Part shown: piece after piece, positions 52,284 through 60,998 of the stretch
Numbering within the stretch: the first letter of the stretch is position 1
Layout: every line of letters begins with the position of its first letter
Source: Burkholderia sp. Ac-20365
GTDB lineage: Bacteria > Pseudomonadota > Gammaproteobacteria > Burkholderiales > Burkholderiaceae
NCBI RefSeq assembly: GCF_017104715.1
Contig: NZ_JAAGPI010000042.1
Span: 1 to 64,000, forward strand
Direction: 5' to 3'
Length of the DNA stretch: 64,000 nucleotides
The notes under the pieces: model-generated
What the model was told of the DNA's origin: nothing
Seen by the model: the letters and a program-made list of their open reading frames with translations, nothing else
Database searches by the model: none
Program-made: the position numbers and the translations under genes

Positions 52284-53859
52284 TCTGATCGACGATGCCC
52301 ACGCCATGCGTACGGCAAAGCCGCGCGCGGTGGTGATCGGCGGTCGCAGGCTGTCGATCGAAGAGGTCGTCGCGATTGCGAAAGGGCGCGCGAACGTCGC
52401 GCTGAGCGGCGACCCGGCGTGGCGCTCGCGCATCCAGCGCGGCGCGGATTTTCTGCGGCGTCATCTCGCGGCGGGCGAAACGGTGTACGGCGTGAACACA
52501 GGCTATGGCGACGCATGCGTCGTCGATGTGCCGATGGAACTCGTCGAAGCGTTGCCGCTGCAACTGACGCGCTATCACGGCTGCGGCATGGGCGCGTATC
52601 TCGACGATGCACAGGCGCTTGCCGTGATCGCGGCACGTCTGAACTCGCTTGCGTATGGTTTTTCGGGCGTGCGCCCGGTGCTGCTCGAACGTCTCGCGGA
52701 TCTGATCAATCATCGCGTGCTGCCTCGCATTCCGTCGGAAGGATCGGTCGGCGCGAGCGGCGATCTGACGCCGCTGTCGTATGTGGCAGCGGCGCTCGTC
52801 GGCGAACGCGACGTGATGTTCGACGGCACGTTGCGCGACGCCGCAGGCGTGTGGGCGCAACTCGGCCACACGCCGTTGACCCTCGCGCCGAAGGAAGGTC
52901 TCGCGCTGATGAACGGCACGGCAGTGATGACGGGCCTTGCATGTCTCGCATTCGCGCGCGCCGAACATCTCGCGCGCCTTGCCGCGCGTCTGACGGCGCT
53001 CTCGACGATTGCACTCGATGGCCGCGCCGCGCACTTCGACGCCATGATCTTCGAGGCGAAGCCGCACGCAGGGCAGGCGGAAGCCGCCGCATGGATTCGT
53101 GCGGACCTCGCGGGCCGCGACGATACGCCGGGCCATCGCTTGCAAGATCGTTATTCGATCCGTTGCGCGCCGCATGTGATCGGCGTGGCGGTCGATGCGC
53201 TGTCGTGGGTGCGCCGCGACGTCGAGAACGAACTGAACAGTGCGAACGACAATCCGCTGATCGACCCGGACGGCGAACGCGTGCTGCACGGCGGCAACTT
53301 CTACGGCGGCCACATTGCGTTCGCGATGGACGCGTTGAAAACCGCCGTCGCCAATCTCGCCGATCTGATGGATCGTCAGCTTGCGCTGATCGTCGACGAC
53401 AAGTTCAACAATGGCTTGCCGCGCAACCTGTCGGGTGCGACCTCGGCGCGCGCGCCGATCAATCACGGCTTCAAGGCCGTGCAGATTTCGTCGTCGGCAT
53501 GGACGGCGGAAGCGCTCAAGCACACGATGCCCGCGAGCGTGTTCTCGCGTTCGACGGAAGCGCACAATCAGGACAAGGTCAGCATGGGCACGATCGCCGC
53601 GCGCGACTGCCTGCGCGTGCTCGAACTGACGGAGCAGGTCGCGGCCGCGCATACGCTCGCCACCGTGCAGGCGCTCAAACTGCGTATGCGCATCAACGAA
53701 GCGACGCTCGTGCCGCAACCGCTGCACGCGTTCGCGCAGGAAGTCGCCGCGCTGTCGCCTTTCGTCGATGAAGACCGCGCGCTCGAAAGCGATCTGCGCG
53801 CGTTGACCGCGCGTATCGCCGATTGCGCACTGGTTGAAGGAGGCGCACATCATGAATGA
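52270..53859 (+). CDS. Aromatic amino-acid ammonia-lyase (HAL/PAL/TAL family)
   Basis: A 529-aa MIO enzyme: the prosthetic group forms from Ala162-Ser163-Gly164 in GSVGASGDLTPLSY; the catalytic loop Tyr73 lies in VYGVNTGYGD; NSANDNPLIDPDG, HGGNFYGGHIAFAMD and RSTEAHNQDKVSMG line the site. The selectivity loop reads LQLTRYHGCGMG, unlike the classic HAL or plant PAL loops and nearer to flexirubin-locus TALs. It deaminates His, Phe or Tyr; in this operon it would most sensibly make cinnamate or 4-coumarate. ATG 52270 follows ACGGAGACG. Overlap with apeK is 8 bases. Confidence 0.92.
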   Translation: MSEHDLIDDAHAMRTAKPRAVVIGGRRLSIEEVVAIAKGRANVALSGDPAWRSRIQRGADFLRRHLAAGETVYGVNTGYGDACVVDVPMELVEALPLQLTRYHGCGMGAYLDDAQALAVIAARLNSLAYGFSGVRPVLLERLADLINHRVLPRIPSEGSVGASGDLTPLSYVAAALVGERDVMFDGTLRDAAGVWAQLGHTPLTLAPKEGLALMNGTAVMTGLACLAFARAEHLARLAARLTALSTIALDGRAAHFDAMIFEAKPHAGQAEAAAWIRADLAGRDDTPGHRLQDRYSIRCAPHVIGVAVDALSWVRRDVENELNSANDNPLIDPDGERVLHGGNFYGGHIAFAMDALKTAVANLADLMDRQLALIVDDKFNNGLPRNLSGATSARAPINHGFKAVQISSSAWTAEALKHTMPASVFSRSTEAHNQDKVSMGTIAARDCLRVLELTEQVAAAHTLATVQALKLRMRINEATLVPQPLHAFAQEVAALSPFVDEDRALESDLRALTARIADCALVEGGAHHE

Positions 53860-54289
53860 GCGTGTTCCGCACCAGACGCTGAAGGCGAGCGCGATCGTCG
53901 AGGTGCCGTTTCATGATGTCGATGCGATGAACGTGTGCTGGCATGGCCATTATCTGAAGTACTTCGAGATCGGTCGCGCCGCGCTGTTGCGCGCGTTCGA
54001 CTATGACTATCGTGAGATGCAGGCGTCGGGTTATCTGTGGCCGATCGTCGAGGCGCATCTGAAGTATGTCCGGCCCGCCACGTACGGTCAGAAAATCGAC
54101 GTGCGCACGGAACTGCTCGAATACGAAAACCGCCTGAAAATAGGCTATGAAATCGTCGATTGCGCGACGGGTACGCGTTTGACGAAGGGCTACACGATCC
54201 AGGTCGCGATCGAAGCCGCTACGCAGGAAACGCAGTTCGTGTCGCCGCCCGTCGTGTTCGAAAAACTGGAGCGCGCATGGGCACGCTGA
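53852..54289 (+). CDS. ApeK-like 4-HBT thioesterase
   Basis: A 145-aa hotdog thioesterase with the 4-hydroxybenzoyl-CoA-type Asp in VPFHDVDAMNVCWHGHYLKY. Start ATG 53852 follows GAAGGAGGC. In aryl polyene synthesis the thioesterase probably releases stalled chains or final product. Overlaps the LolA-like gene by 13 bases. Confidence 0.9.
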   Translation: MNERVPHQTLKASAIVEVPFHDVDAMNVCWHGHYLKYFEIGRAALLRAFDYDYREMQASGYLWPIVEAHLKYVRPATYGQKIDVRTELLEYENRLKIGYEIVDCATGTRLTKGYTIQVAIEAATQETQFVSPPVVFEKLERAWAR

Positions 54290-54951
54290 CCGTTCGCGTT
54301 GCGTTGGCGACTGCGTTGCTTGCTGGCGTGGCGCTGAGTCCTTTTGCGACGGCGCAAGCTGCGACGCAGAGCCAGTCTCAGACGCAGAACGGCAACGCGG
54401 CGCTCGTGTCGCAAGTCGCCTCGCGTCTCGCGCAGGCCAAAGGCGTACGCGCGCAGTTCACGCAAACGCAGACGCTCTCTGCAATGAAGCAGCCTTTGGT
54501 GAGCACCGGCACGCTGGTGTTCTCCCGCGAGCGCGGCGTGATCTGGCGCGTCGATACGCCCTACAAGGCGACGTATGTGATTTCCGACGCGGGCGTCACC
54601 GAAGTCGATGCAAACGGCAAGCGTATCAATACGAAGAGTGCGCAAGGCGTGCGCGGCGTCGCGCAAGTGTCGAAGATGATGCGCGCGATGCTCGGCGGCG
54701 ATCTGTCGGCGCTGTATTCGCAATTCGACGTGGACGCGCAGGGCACGCCTTCGCAATGGAAGCTGGAACTCAAACCGAACCAGCCGCAACTTGCGCAGTC
54801 GATCAAAGGCTTGCAGATGACGGGCGGCGAATTCCTGCAAACGCTGCGCATCACGCTGGCTAACGGCGACGTCACGCAGATCGAGTTCGCGAAGAGCGAA
54901 GCGATCAGCGAGCTCGCGCCCAACGAGCGCACGCTGCTAGGAGCACAATGA
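54277..54951 (+). CDS. ApeL-like LolA-family outer-membrane carrier
   Basis: A 224-aa periplasmic protein: signal peptide about 1-27 (ALATALLAGVALSPFATAQAA), a Gln/Ser-rich spacer, then a LolA/LolB fold (AKGVRAQFTQTQTLSAMKQP, SRERGVIWRVDTPYKATYV, LANGDVTQIEF). It would shuttle the lipid-linked polyene across the periplasm, with the MMPL exporter. Start ATG 54277 lies within apeK; 4-base ATGA link to the exporter gene. Confidence 0.88.
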   Translation: MGTLTVRVALATALLAGVALSPFATAQAATQSQSQTQNGNAALVSQVASRLAQAKGVRAQFTQTQTLSAMKQPLVSTGTLVFSRERGVIWRVDTPYKATYVISDAGVTEVDANGKRINTKSAQGVRGVAQVSKMMRAMLGGDLSALYSQFDVDAQGTPSQWKLELKPNQPQLAQSIKGLQMTGGEFLQTLRITLANGDVTQIEFAKSEAISELAPNERTLLGAQ

Positions 54952-57356
54952 TGCTGATGGCGCGACAGTGGACGAAGACGCAGTTGTGGGGCATCCGGGC
55001 CGCATGGCTCGTGCTCGCGCTCGTCGCGTCGCTGTACTGCGTGATGCGTTTTATGGGGCCGTCGCCGCTGGAGACGAATCTGCTCGCGCTGCTGCCCGCG
55101 ACGGAAGCCGACCCCGTCGCTGAAAAAGCCGTCGATACGCTCGCCAACGCGCTCGGCGATCGCACGGTTTTTCTTATCACTGACAAGGACGATGAACGCG
55201 CGAAAGCCGCTGCGAAACAGTTCGGCGCAGCGCTGCAGAAAAGCGGTGCGTTCGCATCGGTGACGGCGGAGTTGCCGCCGTTCGACATGTCGCAGATCGG
55301 CGGCCTGTATATGCCGTATCGCTTCGGTCTGTTGACGCGCGACGACCGCGACGCCATCGCGAACAACACGGCCTCGCTGCACGACGCGCTGATGCAGCGC
55401 ATCTACAACCCTGTACGCGGCCCGCTTGCTACCCAACTCGCCGACGATCCATTCGGCTGGCTCGAACATTTTCTGAGCGGCTTGCCGCTCGCGACATCGA
55501 ATCTCGATCTCGAAGACAACATGCTCGTCGCGCATCGCGGCGACAACACGAGTGTGCTGGTGGTCACGACGCTGCCAGGTTCCGCGTATGAATCGCAGAC
55601 GCAGCGCGCGGTGTTGTCGGCGGCTGCACAAGCGGAAGCGTCGTTGAAATCGCGCTATCCCGATGCCAGCGTCGCGCGTACGGGTGCTATGTTTTACGCG
55701 GAATCGGCGCGCAGCGCGTCCGAACGCGAAGTGCATCTGATCGGCATCGCGTCCGCATGCGGCATCGCGCTGCTGATGCTGTGGGTATTCCGTTCGCCGC
55801 GCCTGCTGCTGTTCGGTTTCGTATCGACGACGCTCGGCATCGTTTGCGCGCTTGCCGTCACGATGCTCGTCTTCGGCAAGCTGCATCTGCTGACGCTCGT
55901 GTTCGGTGCGAGTCTGATCGGCGAAGCCGTCGATTATTCGATTCAATACTTCGTCGTCTATCTCGGCGCACAGCGTGGCTGGAACGCGCAGCAAGGCGCA
56001 CGCTCGGTTCGGCCGGCGTTGAGCGTCGCGCTGGCGACGAGCCTGCTCGGCTACGCGATCCTCGCGTGGGTGCCGTTTCCGGCGCTCAAGCAGATCGCCT
56101 GCTTTGCGATCGTCGGCATCTGCACGGCGTTTGCGTCGGTGCTGTGGCTGCTGCCGGTGCTGCTCGTCAAGGGGCCGAAGCATGCGCAGCGGCGTCTGTT
56201 CCTGCGCGCGGCGACGCTGCTCATGCGCTGGCATGCAACCATAGGCGGACGGCGCGCGTGGATCGTCGCGGGTCTGCTCGTGATCGTGTCGATTCCCGGC
56301 TGGCTGCGCCTCACGAGCGACGACGATATTCATTTGCTGATCCAGCGCGATCCCGCGCTCGTCGCGCAGGAAGATCAGGTGCGCAACGCGATTGGCGTCG
56401 ATAACACCGCGCAGTTCTTCGTCGTGCGCGGCGTGTCGCAGGAAGTCGTCTTGCAGCGCGCTGAAGCGCTCGGCGCGAAACTCGATGCGTTGAGCGGCGC
56501 GCAGTCCGTGAACGGTTGGCAGTCGGTCACGCAGTTCGTGCCGTCGGCGCAACGCCAGGCCGATGCGCGCACCGTGCTTGCAAAACACGTATTCAATGAT
56601 CCGACTGCGCTGCGTTCGATGCTGCTGCAAGCGGGCTTTCGCGACGAAGTCGCCGACGCGTGGCTCGCCTCTTACGCGAAGTCGAATGCAGCGCCGCTCA
56701 CGGTCGAGCGTTGGCTCGCCGCGCCGTGGTCGCAGCCGTATCGTCATCTGTGGCTCGGTGCCGTCGATGCGCGCGGCGAGCATGGCTATGCAGCCATCGT
56801 GATTCCGCAGCGCGTGACGCCGCAAAACGTCGCCACGCTGATTAATACCGCGCATTCGGTAGAAGGCGCCGCATTCGTCGACAAGGCCGCGAGCGTGTCA
56901 AAGCTGTTCGGTGCGTATCGCGTCGACAGCGGCATCTGGCTCGCCGGCGCGCTCGCGCTCGTGCTGGTTTTGCTGATGGTGCGCTACAGGCCGCGCGGCG
57001 GCATCGCGACGACGCTGCCCGTCCTGCTCGCGATCGGCGTGACGCTCGCGGCGTTCGGCTACGCGCGCGTGCCGCTCAATCTGTTCAACTGCCTCGCGCT
57101 GATGCTGGTGCTTGGCGTCGGCGCAAACTATGCGGTATTTCTGCGCGAAGGGTGTCTGCGCGATTACGCCGATCTCGGCGCAGTATGGACGGGCGTGCTG
57201 CTGTCGGCGGCGACCACGCTGCTGTCGTTCGGCATGCTGGCTTTAAGCGCAATGCCTGCATTGAAAAGTTTTGGCGCCACGCTGGCGCTCGGCATTCTCG
57301 TATCGGTGCTGCTTGCACCGATCGGCATGCCGTCTGCAACAAGGAGAGTCGCATGA
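54948..57356 (+). CDS. ApeM-like MMPL-family exporter
   Basis: An 802-aa RND-superfamily membrane protein with about 12 helices in two halves, each a helix plus large periplasmic loop plus five helices. Marks: GASLIGEAVDYSIQYFVVY in the first half and VLGVGANYAVFLREG in the second, where the proton-relay Asp/Tyr sits. In aryl polyene loci it extracts the product from the inner membrane for hand-off to the LolA-like protein. Coupled to both neighbours by ATGA. Confidence 0.9.
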   Translation: MMLMARQWTKTQLWGIRAAWLVLALVASLYCVMRFMGPSPLETNLLALLPATEADPVAEKAVDTLANALGDRTVFLITDKDDERAKAAAKQFGAALQKSGAFASVTAELPPFDMSQIGGLYMPYRFGLLTRDDRDAIANNTASLHDALMQRIYNPVRGPLATQLADDPFGWLEHFLSGLPLATSNLDLEDNMLVAHRGDNTSVLVVTTLPGSAYESQTQRAVLSAAAQAEASLKSRYPDASVARTGAMFYAESARSASEREVHLIGIASACGIALLMLWVFRSPRLLLFGFVSTTLGIVCALAVTMLVFGKLHLLTLVFGASLIGEAVDYSIQYFVVYLGAQRGWNAQQGARSVRPALSVALATSLLGYAILAWVPFPALKQIACFAIVGICTAFASVLWLLPVLLVKGPKHAQRRLFLRAATLLMRWHATIGGRRAWIVAGLLVIVSIPGWLRLTSDDDIHLLIQRDPALVAQEDQVRNAIGVDNTAQFFVVRGVSQEVVLQRAEALGAKLDALSGAQSVNGWQSVTQFVPSAQRQADARTVLAKHVFNDPTALRSMLLQAGFRDEVADAWLASYAKSNAAPLTVERWLAAPWSQPYRHLWLGAVDARGEHGYAAIVIPQRVTPQNVATLINTAHSVEGAAFVDKAASVSKLFGAYRVDSGIWLAGALALVLVLLMVRYRPRGGIATTLPVLLAIGVTLAAFGYARVPLNLFNCLALMLVLGVGANYAVFLREGCLRDYADLGAVWTGVLLSAATTLLSFGMLALSAMPALKSFGATLALGILVSVLLAPIGMPSATRRVA

Positions 57357-58534
57357 CGTTGCCACCCGTTTATCTGCATGCGCTCGGCATGGTCAATGCG
57401 CTCGGCGGCGATGTCGATTCGATCGTGCCCGCGCTGAACGCCGCGCAATCGCCCGGCATGGGGCTGATGCATACGGGCATCGGCGATGCGTACGTCGGCC
57501 GCGTGTCGACGCCGCTCGACATCGCGCCGCCCGCCGCGCTCAAGCGCTTCGATTGCCGCAACAACCGCATGTTGCTGGCGGCGCTCGAACAGATCCGCCC
57601 CGTGATCGAGGCGGCGCGTGAGCGTTACGGCTCGCATCGCATCGGCATCGTGCTCGGTACGAGCACGTCGGGCATAGATGCCGCGGAAGTCGCGTTCGTT
57701 CATCAGGCGCAAGCGGGCGAATTGCCCGACGACTTCAACTACCGGCAGATGGAGATCGGCACGGCTGCGCCGTTCGCGGCCGCCGCGCTGAACGTGCAGG
57801 GGCCGGCGTTCACGATTTCGACGGCTTGCACGTCGAGCGCTAAAGCATTCGTGTCCGCCCGCCGTTTACTGCAACTGGGTATATGCGACGCGATGATCGT
57901 CGGCGGCGTCGATACGCTGTGCGAGCTGACGGTGCAGGGCTTCGCGTCGCTCGAGTCGACGAGCGTCACGCGCACCAATCCGATGAGCCGCAACCGCAAC
58001 GGCATCAACGTCGGTGAGGGCGCAACCGTCTTCCTGATGACGCGCGACGAAGCGCAAGTGCGTCTTGCTGGCGCAGGTGAATCGAGCGATGCGCACCACG
58101 TATCCGCGCCGGATCCGCAAGGCGTGGGTGGCGAGCTTGCGTTGCGCGCGGCGCTGAAGGACGCGGGCGTTGAATCGTCGGCGATTGCGTATGTGAATCT
58201 GCACGCGACGGCCACGCGCAAGAACGACGACATGGAAGCGCATCTGATGTCGCGCGTATTCGCGGACGGTGTGCCCGTGAGTGGCACGAAGCCGCTCACC
58301 GGGCATCAACTCGGGGCGGCGGGCGCGACGGAACTGGGCTTCGCGTGGCTCACGCTGGCGCGCGATGACGTCGCGTTGCCGCGTCATCAATGGGATGGCG
58401 AAGCGGACCCGGCATTGCCCACGCTCGATCTCGTACATGACGAGCGGCGCATTCCGCGCGACGGCGCGCAATACGTGATGAGCAACTCGTTTGCGTTCGG
58501 CGGCAGCAACGTCAGTCTGATACTGGCGCGCTGA
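57353..58534 (+). CDS. ApeO-like beta-ketoacyl-ACP synthase
   Basis: A 393-aa ketosynthase with catalytic Cys159 (FTISTACTSSAKAF), His284 (NLHATATRKND) and His318 (PLTGHQLGAAG). It is the likely active partner of the Cys-less ApeC-like protein. Starts MTLPPVYLHALGMVNALGG, with ATG overlapping the exporter stop; AAGGAGAG RBS. A 33-base gap follows, the largest within the operon. Confidence 0.92.
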   Translation: MTLPPVYLHALGMVNALGGDVDSIVPALNAAQSPGMGLMHTGIGDAYVGRVSTPLDIAPPAALKRFDCRNNRMLLAALEQIRPVIEAARERYGSHRIGIVLGTSTSGIDAAEVAFVHQAQAGELPDDFNYRQMEIGTAAPFAAAALNVQGPAFTISTACTSSAKAFVSARRLLQLGICDAMIVGGVDTLCELTVQGFASLESTSVTRTNPMSRNRNGINVGEGATVFLMTRDEAQVRLAGAGESSDAHHVSAPDPQGVGGELALRAALKDAGVESSAIAYVNLHATATRKNDDMEAHLMSRVFADGVPVSGTKPLTGHQLGAAGATELGFAWLTLARDDVALPRHQWDGEADPALPTLDLVHDERRIPRDGAQYVMSNSFAFGGSNVSLILAR

Positions 58535-58567
58535 ACCAGACGGACGCCAAGCAAAAAACATAACGAC

Positions 58568-59050
58568 ATGACGGCCACACCTGAGACCTACCAAGCTTTT
58601 CCGCCGATCGACACGATCCTGCCGCATCGCGGCACGATGCTGCTCGTCGATGGCGTGAGCGCATGCGGCGACGAAGCGCTGACGGCGCATGCGGCCGTGC
58701 GCAGCGACGCATGGTACGCGGACGACAACGGCGCGATGCCCGCATGGATCGGCATCGAGCTGATGGCGCAGGGCGTCGCCGCGCATGTCGCGCTGCTCGC
58801 GATGCGTGCGGGCGGCCGCGCGCGGCCCGGCGTGCTGCTCGGCACGCGCAGCTACAAGGCGCATGTCAGCGCCTTCGCGCGCGACGCGAAGCTCACGATC
58901 AACGTGCAGGAAGTGCTGCGTAGCGAAGAAGGCCATAGCGCCTACGAATGCACGATCGACCACGACGGCGCGCGTTACGCGGACGCCGTCATCAAGGTCT
59001 TTCAACCGAACGATTTTCAGACGTTCATCGAAGGGAGTATCAGTTCATGA
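58568..59050 (+). CDS. ApeP-like hotdog dehydratase
   Basis: A 160-aa FabA/FabZ-like protein: FPPIDTILPHRGTMLLVDGV with the catalytic His, then MPAWIGIELMAQGVAAH carrying the acidic partner (Glu); GVLLGTRSYKAHVSAF follows. In aryl polyene synthases ApeP and ApeI both dehydrate 3-hydroxyacyl intermediates. Here it is free-standing while the ApeI domain is fused to the ligase. Confidence 0.88.
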   Translation: MTATPETYQAFPPIDTILPHRGTMLLVDGVSACGDEALTAHAAVRSDAWYADDNGAMPAWIGIELMAQGVAAHVALLAMRAGGRARPGVLLGTRSYKAHVSAFARDAKLTINVQEVLRSEEGHSAYECTIDHDGARYADAVIKVFQPNDFQTFIEGSISS

Positions 59051-59772
59051 GCCGGCGAGTTCTGGTTACAGGCGCCAGCCGCGGCATCGGCCGCGCGATT
59101 GCCTATCAGTTGGCCGCGGATGGCTTCGCCGTCTCCGTGCATTGCCGCACGGGCCGCACGGAAGCCGAGGCCGTCACGGCCGGTATTGCCGCGCAAGGCG
59201 GCTCGGCGCGCGTGCTGCAGTTCGACGTGCGCGATCGCGCGACGGTTCGCGACGTGCTGGAAGCGGATGTCGCCGCGCATGGTCCGTACTACGGCATCGT
59301 GTGCAGCGCGGGCGTGACGCGCGACGCGGCCTTTCCCGCGCTCACCGACGAAGACTGGGACGTCGTGATCGAAACGGGACTGGACGCGTTCTACAACGTC
59401 GTCCATCCGCTGACCATGCCGATGGTGCGCGCAAAGAAGGGCGGGCGCATCGTCACGATCGCGTCGGTATCGGGCGTGATGGGCAATCGCGGGCAGGTCA
59501 ACTACAGCGCCGCGAAAGCCGGGCTGATCGGCGCGACCAAGGCGCTCGCCGTCGAACTCGCATCGCGCAGCATCACGGTCAACTGCGTGGCGCCCGGTCT
59601 GATCGAAACAGGCATGCTCGAAGAGATGCCGCTCGAGCTCGCTTTGAAGACGGTGCCGATGAACCGTGTCGGTCAGCCGGCGGAAGTCGCGGCCGTGGTG
59701 AGTTTCCTGATGTCGGATGCCGCGTCGTACGTGACGCGCCAGGTGATCGGTGTGAATGGCGGGATGATCTGA
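59047..59772 (+). CDS. ApeQ-like 3-oxoacyl-ACP reductase (FabG family)
   Basis: A 241-aa SDR ketoreductase: NADPH motif TGASRGIGRAIA at the N-terminus, catalytic Ser near ASVSGVMGN and YSAAK (Tyr-Lys), NCVAPGLIETGM. Reduces the beta-keto group each cycle. ATG 59047 lies in an ATGA overlap with the dehydratase; the stop shares one base with the next ketosynthase. Confidence 0.94.
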   Translation: MSRRVLVTGASRGIGRAIAYQLAADGFAVSVHCRTGRTEAEAVTAGIAAQGGSARVLQFDVRDRATVRDVLEADVAAHGPYYGIVCSAGVTRDAAFPALTDEDWDVVIETGLDAFYNVVHPLTMPMVRAKKGGRIVTIASVSGVMGNRGQVNYSAAKAGLIGATKALAVELASRSITVNCVAPGLIETGMLEEMPLELALKTVPMNRVGQPAEVAAVVSFLMSDAASYVTRQVIGVNGGMI

Positions 59773-60998
59773 TGAAGCGCGTCGTCATTACGGGCATGAG
59801 CGGCGTTACGGCGCTCGGCAGCCGCTGGGACGAGATCGAAGCGGCGTTGAAGGCCGGGCGCAACGCGGTGCGGCGCATGCCGGAGTGGGACTACTTCGAG
59901 TCGCTGCATACGCGGCTCGCCGCGCCGCTGCCCGCGTTCGCGCAGCCTGCCGGCTGGCCGCGCAAGAAGACGCGTTCGATGGGCACCGTGTCGATGTACG
60001 CGGTGCGAGCGAGCGAACTCGCACTCGCCGAGGCCGGTCTCGCCGACGATGAATCGATCAAGGACGGCCGCATGGGCGTCGCATACGGCTCGTCGTCGGG
60101 TTCCGTCGAACCGATCCGCGCGTTCGGCACGATGCTCGAATCGGGATCGATGACAGACGTGACGTCGAACAGCTATGTCCAGATGATGCCGCACACGACG
60201 GCGGTCAACGTGAGCCTGTTCTGGGATCTGAAAGGCCGCATCATCCCGACCTCGTCCGCCTGCGCGTCGGGCAGCCAGGCGATCGGCTATGCGTATGAAG
60301 CCATCGCGACGGGCAAGCAGACGCTGATGCTGGCGGGCGGCGCGGAAGAGTTGTCGGGACCGGCCGTCGCCGTGTTCGACACGCTCTACGCAACCAGCAC
60401 ACGCAACGACGAGCCGCAACTCACGCCGCGCCCGTTCGATGCGAAGCGCGACGGTCTCGTAGTCGGCGAGGGCGCGTCGACGCTGGTGCTCGAAGAATAC
60501 GAGCACGCGAAGGCGCGCGGCGCGACGATACACGCGGAGATCGTCGGCTTCGGCTGCAACTCGGACGGTGCGCACATGACGCAGCCGACGGCCGCGACGA
60601 TGGCGCGCGCAATGCAGCTTGCGCTTGAAGACGCGAAGCTCGATGCGAACGCGATTGCTTACGTGAACGCGCACGGCACGTCGACGGATCGCGGCGACAT
60701 TGCCGAGAGCCAGGCAACCGCGCAAACCTTCGGCGAGCGCATGCCGATTTCGTCGCTCAAGAGCTATGTTGGCCACACGCTCGGCGCGTGCGGCGCGCTC
60801 GAAGCGTGGTGGACGATCGAGATGATGAAGCGCAACTGGTACGCGCCCACGCTCAATCTGACGGAAGTCGATCCCGCCTGCGCGCCGCTCGATTACATCA
60901 TGGGCGACGCGCGCCATATCGACGCCGACTACGTGATGAGCAACAACTTTGCGTTTGGCGGCATCAATACGTCGCTGATTTTCAGGCGCGTTCGATGA
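59772..60998 (+). CDS. ApeR-like beta-ketoacyl-ACP synthase (FabF type)
   Basis: A 408-aa ketosynthase with Cys164 (TSSACASGSQAIG), His301 (NAHGTSTDRGD) and His335 (YVGHTLGACG), plus SNNFAFGGINTSLIF at the C-terminus. Resembles the ApeR ketosynthase that helps initiate chains. It is one of three complete KS genes in the operon; 4-base overlap with the next. Confidence 0.92.
   Translation: MKRVVITGMSGVTALGSRWDEIEAALKAGRNAVRRMPEWDYFESLHTRLAAPLPAFAQPAGWPRKKTRSMGTVSMYAVRASELALAEAGLADDESIKDGRMGVAYGSSSGSVEPIRAFGTMLESGSMTDVTSNSYVQMMPHTTAVNVSLFWDLKGRIIPTSSACASGSQAIGYAYEAIATGKQTLMLAGGAEELSGPAVAVFDTLYATSTRNDEPQLTPRPFDAKRDGLVVGEGASTLVLEEYEHAKARGATIHAEIVGFGCNSDGAHMTQPTAATMARAMQLALEDAKLDANAIAYVNAHGTSTDRGDIAESQATAQTFGERMPISSLKSYVGHTLGACGALEAWWTIEMMKRNWYAPTLNLTEVDPACAPLDYIMGDARHIDADYVMSNNFAFGGINTSLIFRRVR

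Noticed and set aside
52270..53859. Reading the lyase as a histidine-utilisation (hutH) gene
   Set aside because: No hutU, hutI or hutG neighbours; it is coupled to polyene genes and its selectivity loop is not the usual HAL sequence. Histidine activity is still possible.
54561..56855. 764-codon open frame antisense to the MMPL exporter
   Set aside because: Arg/His-rich shadow with no domain; the exporter frame has clear helices and motifs.
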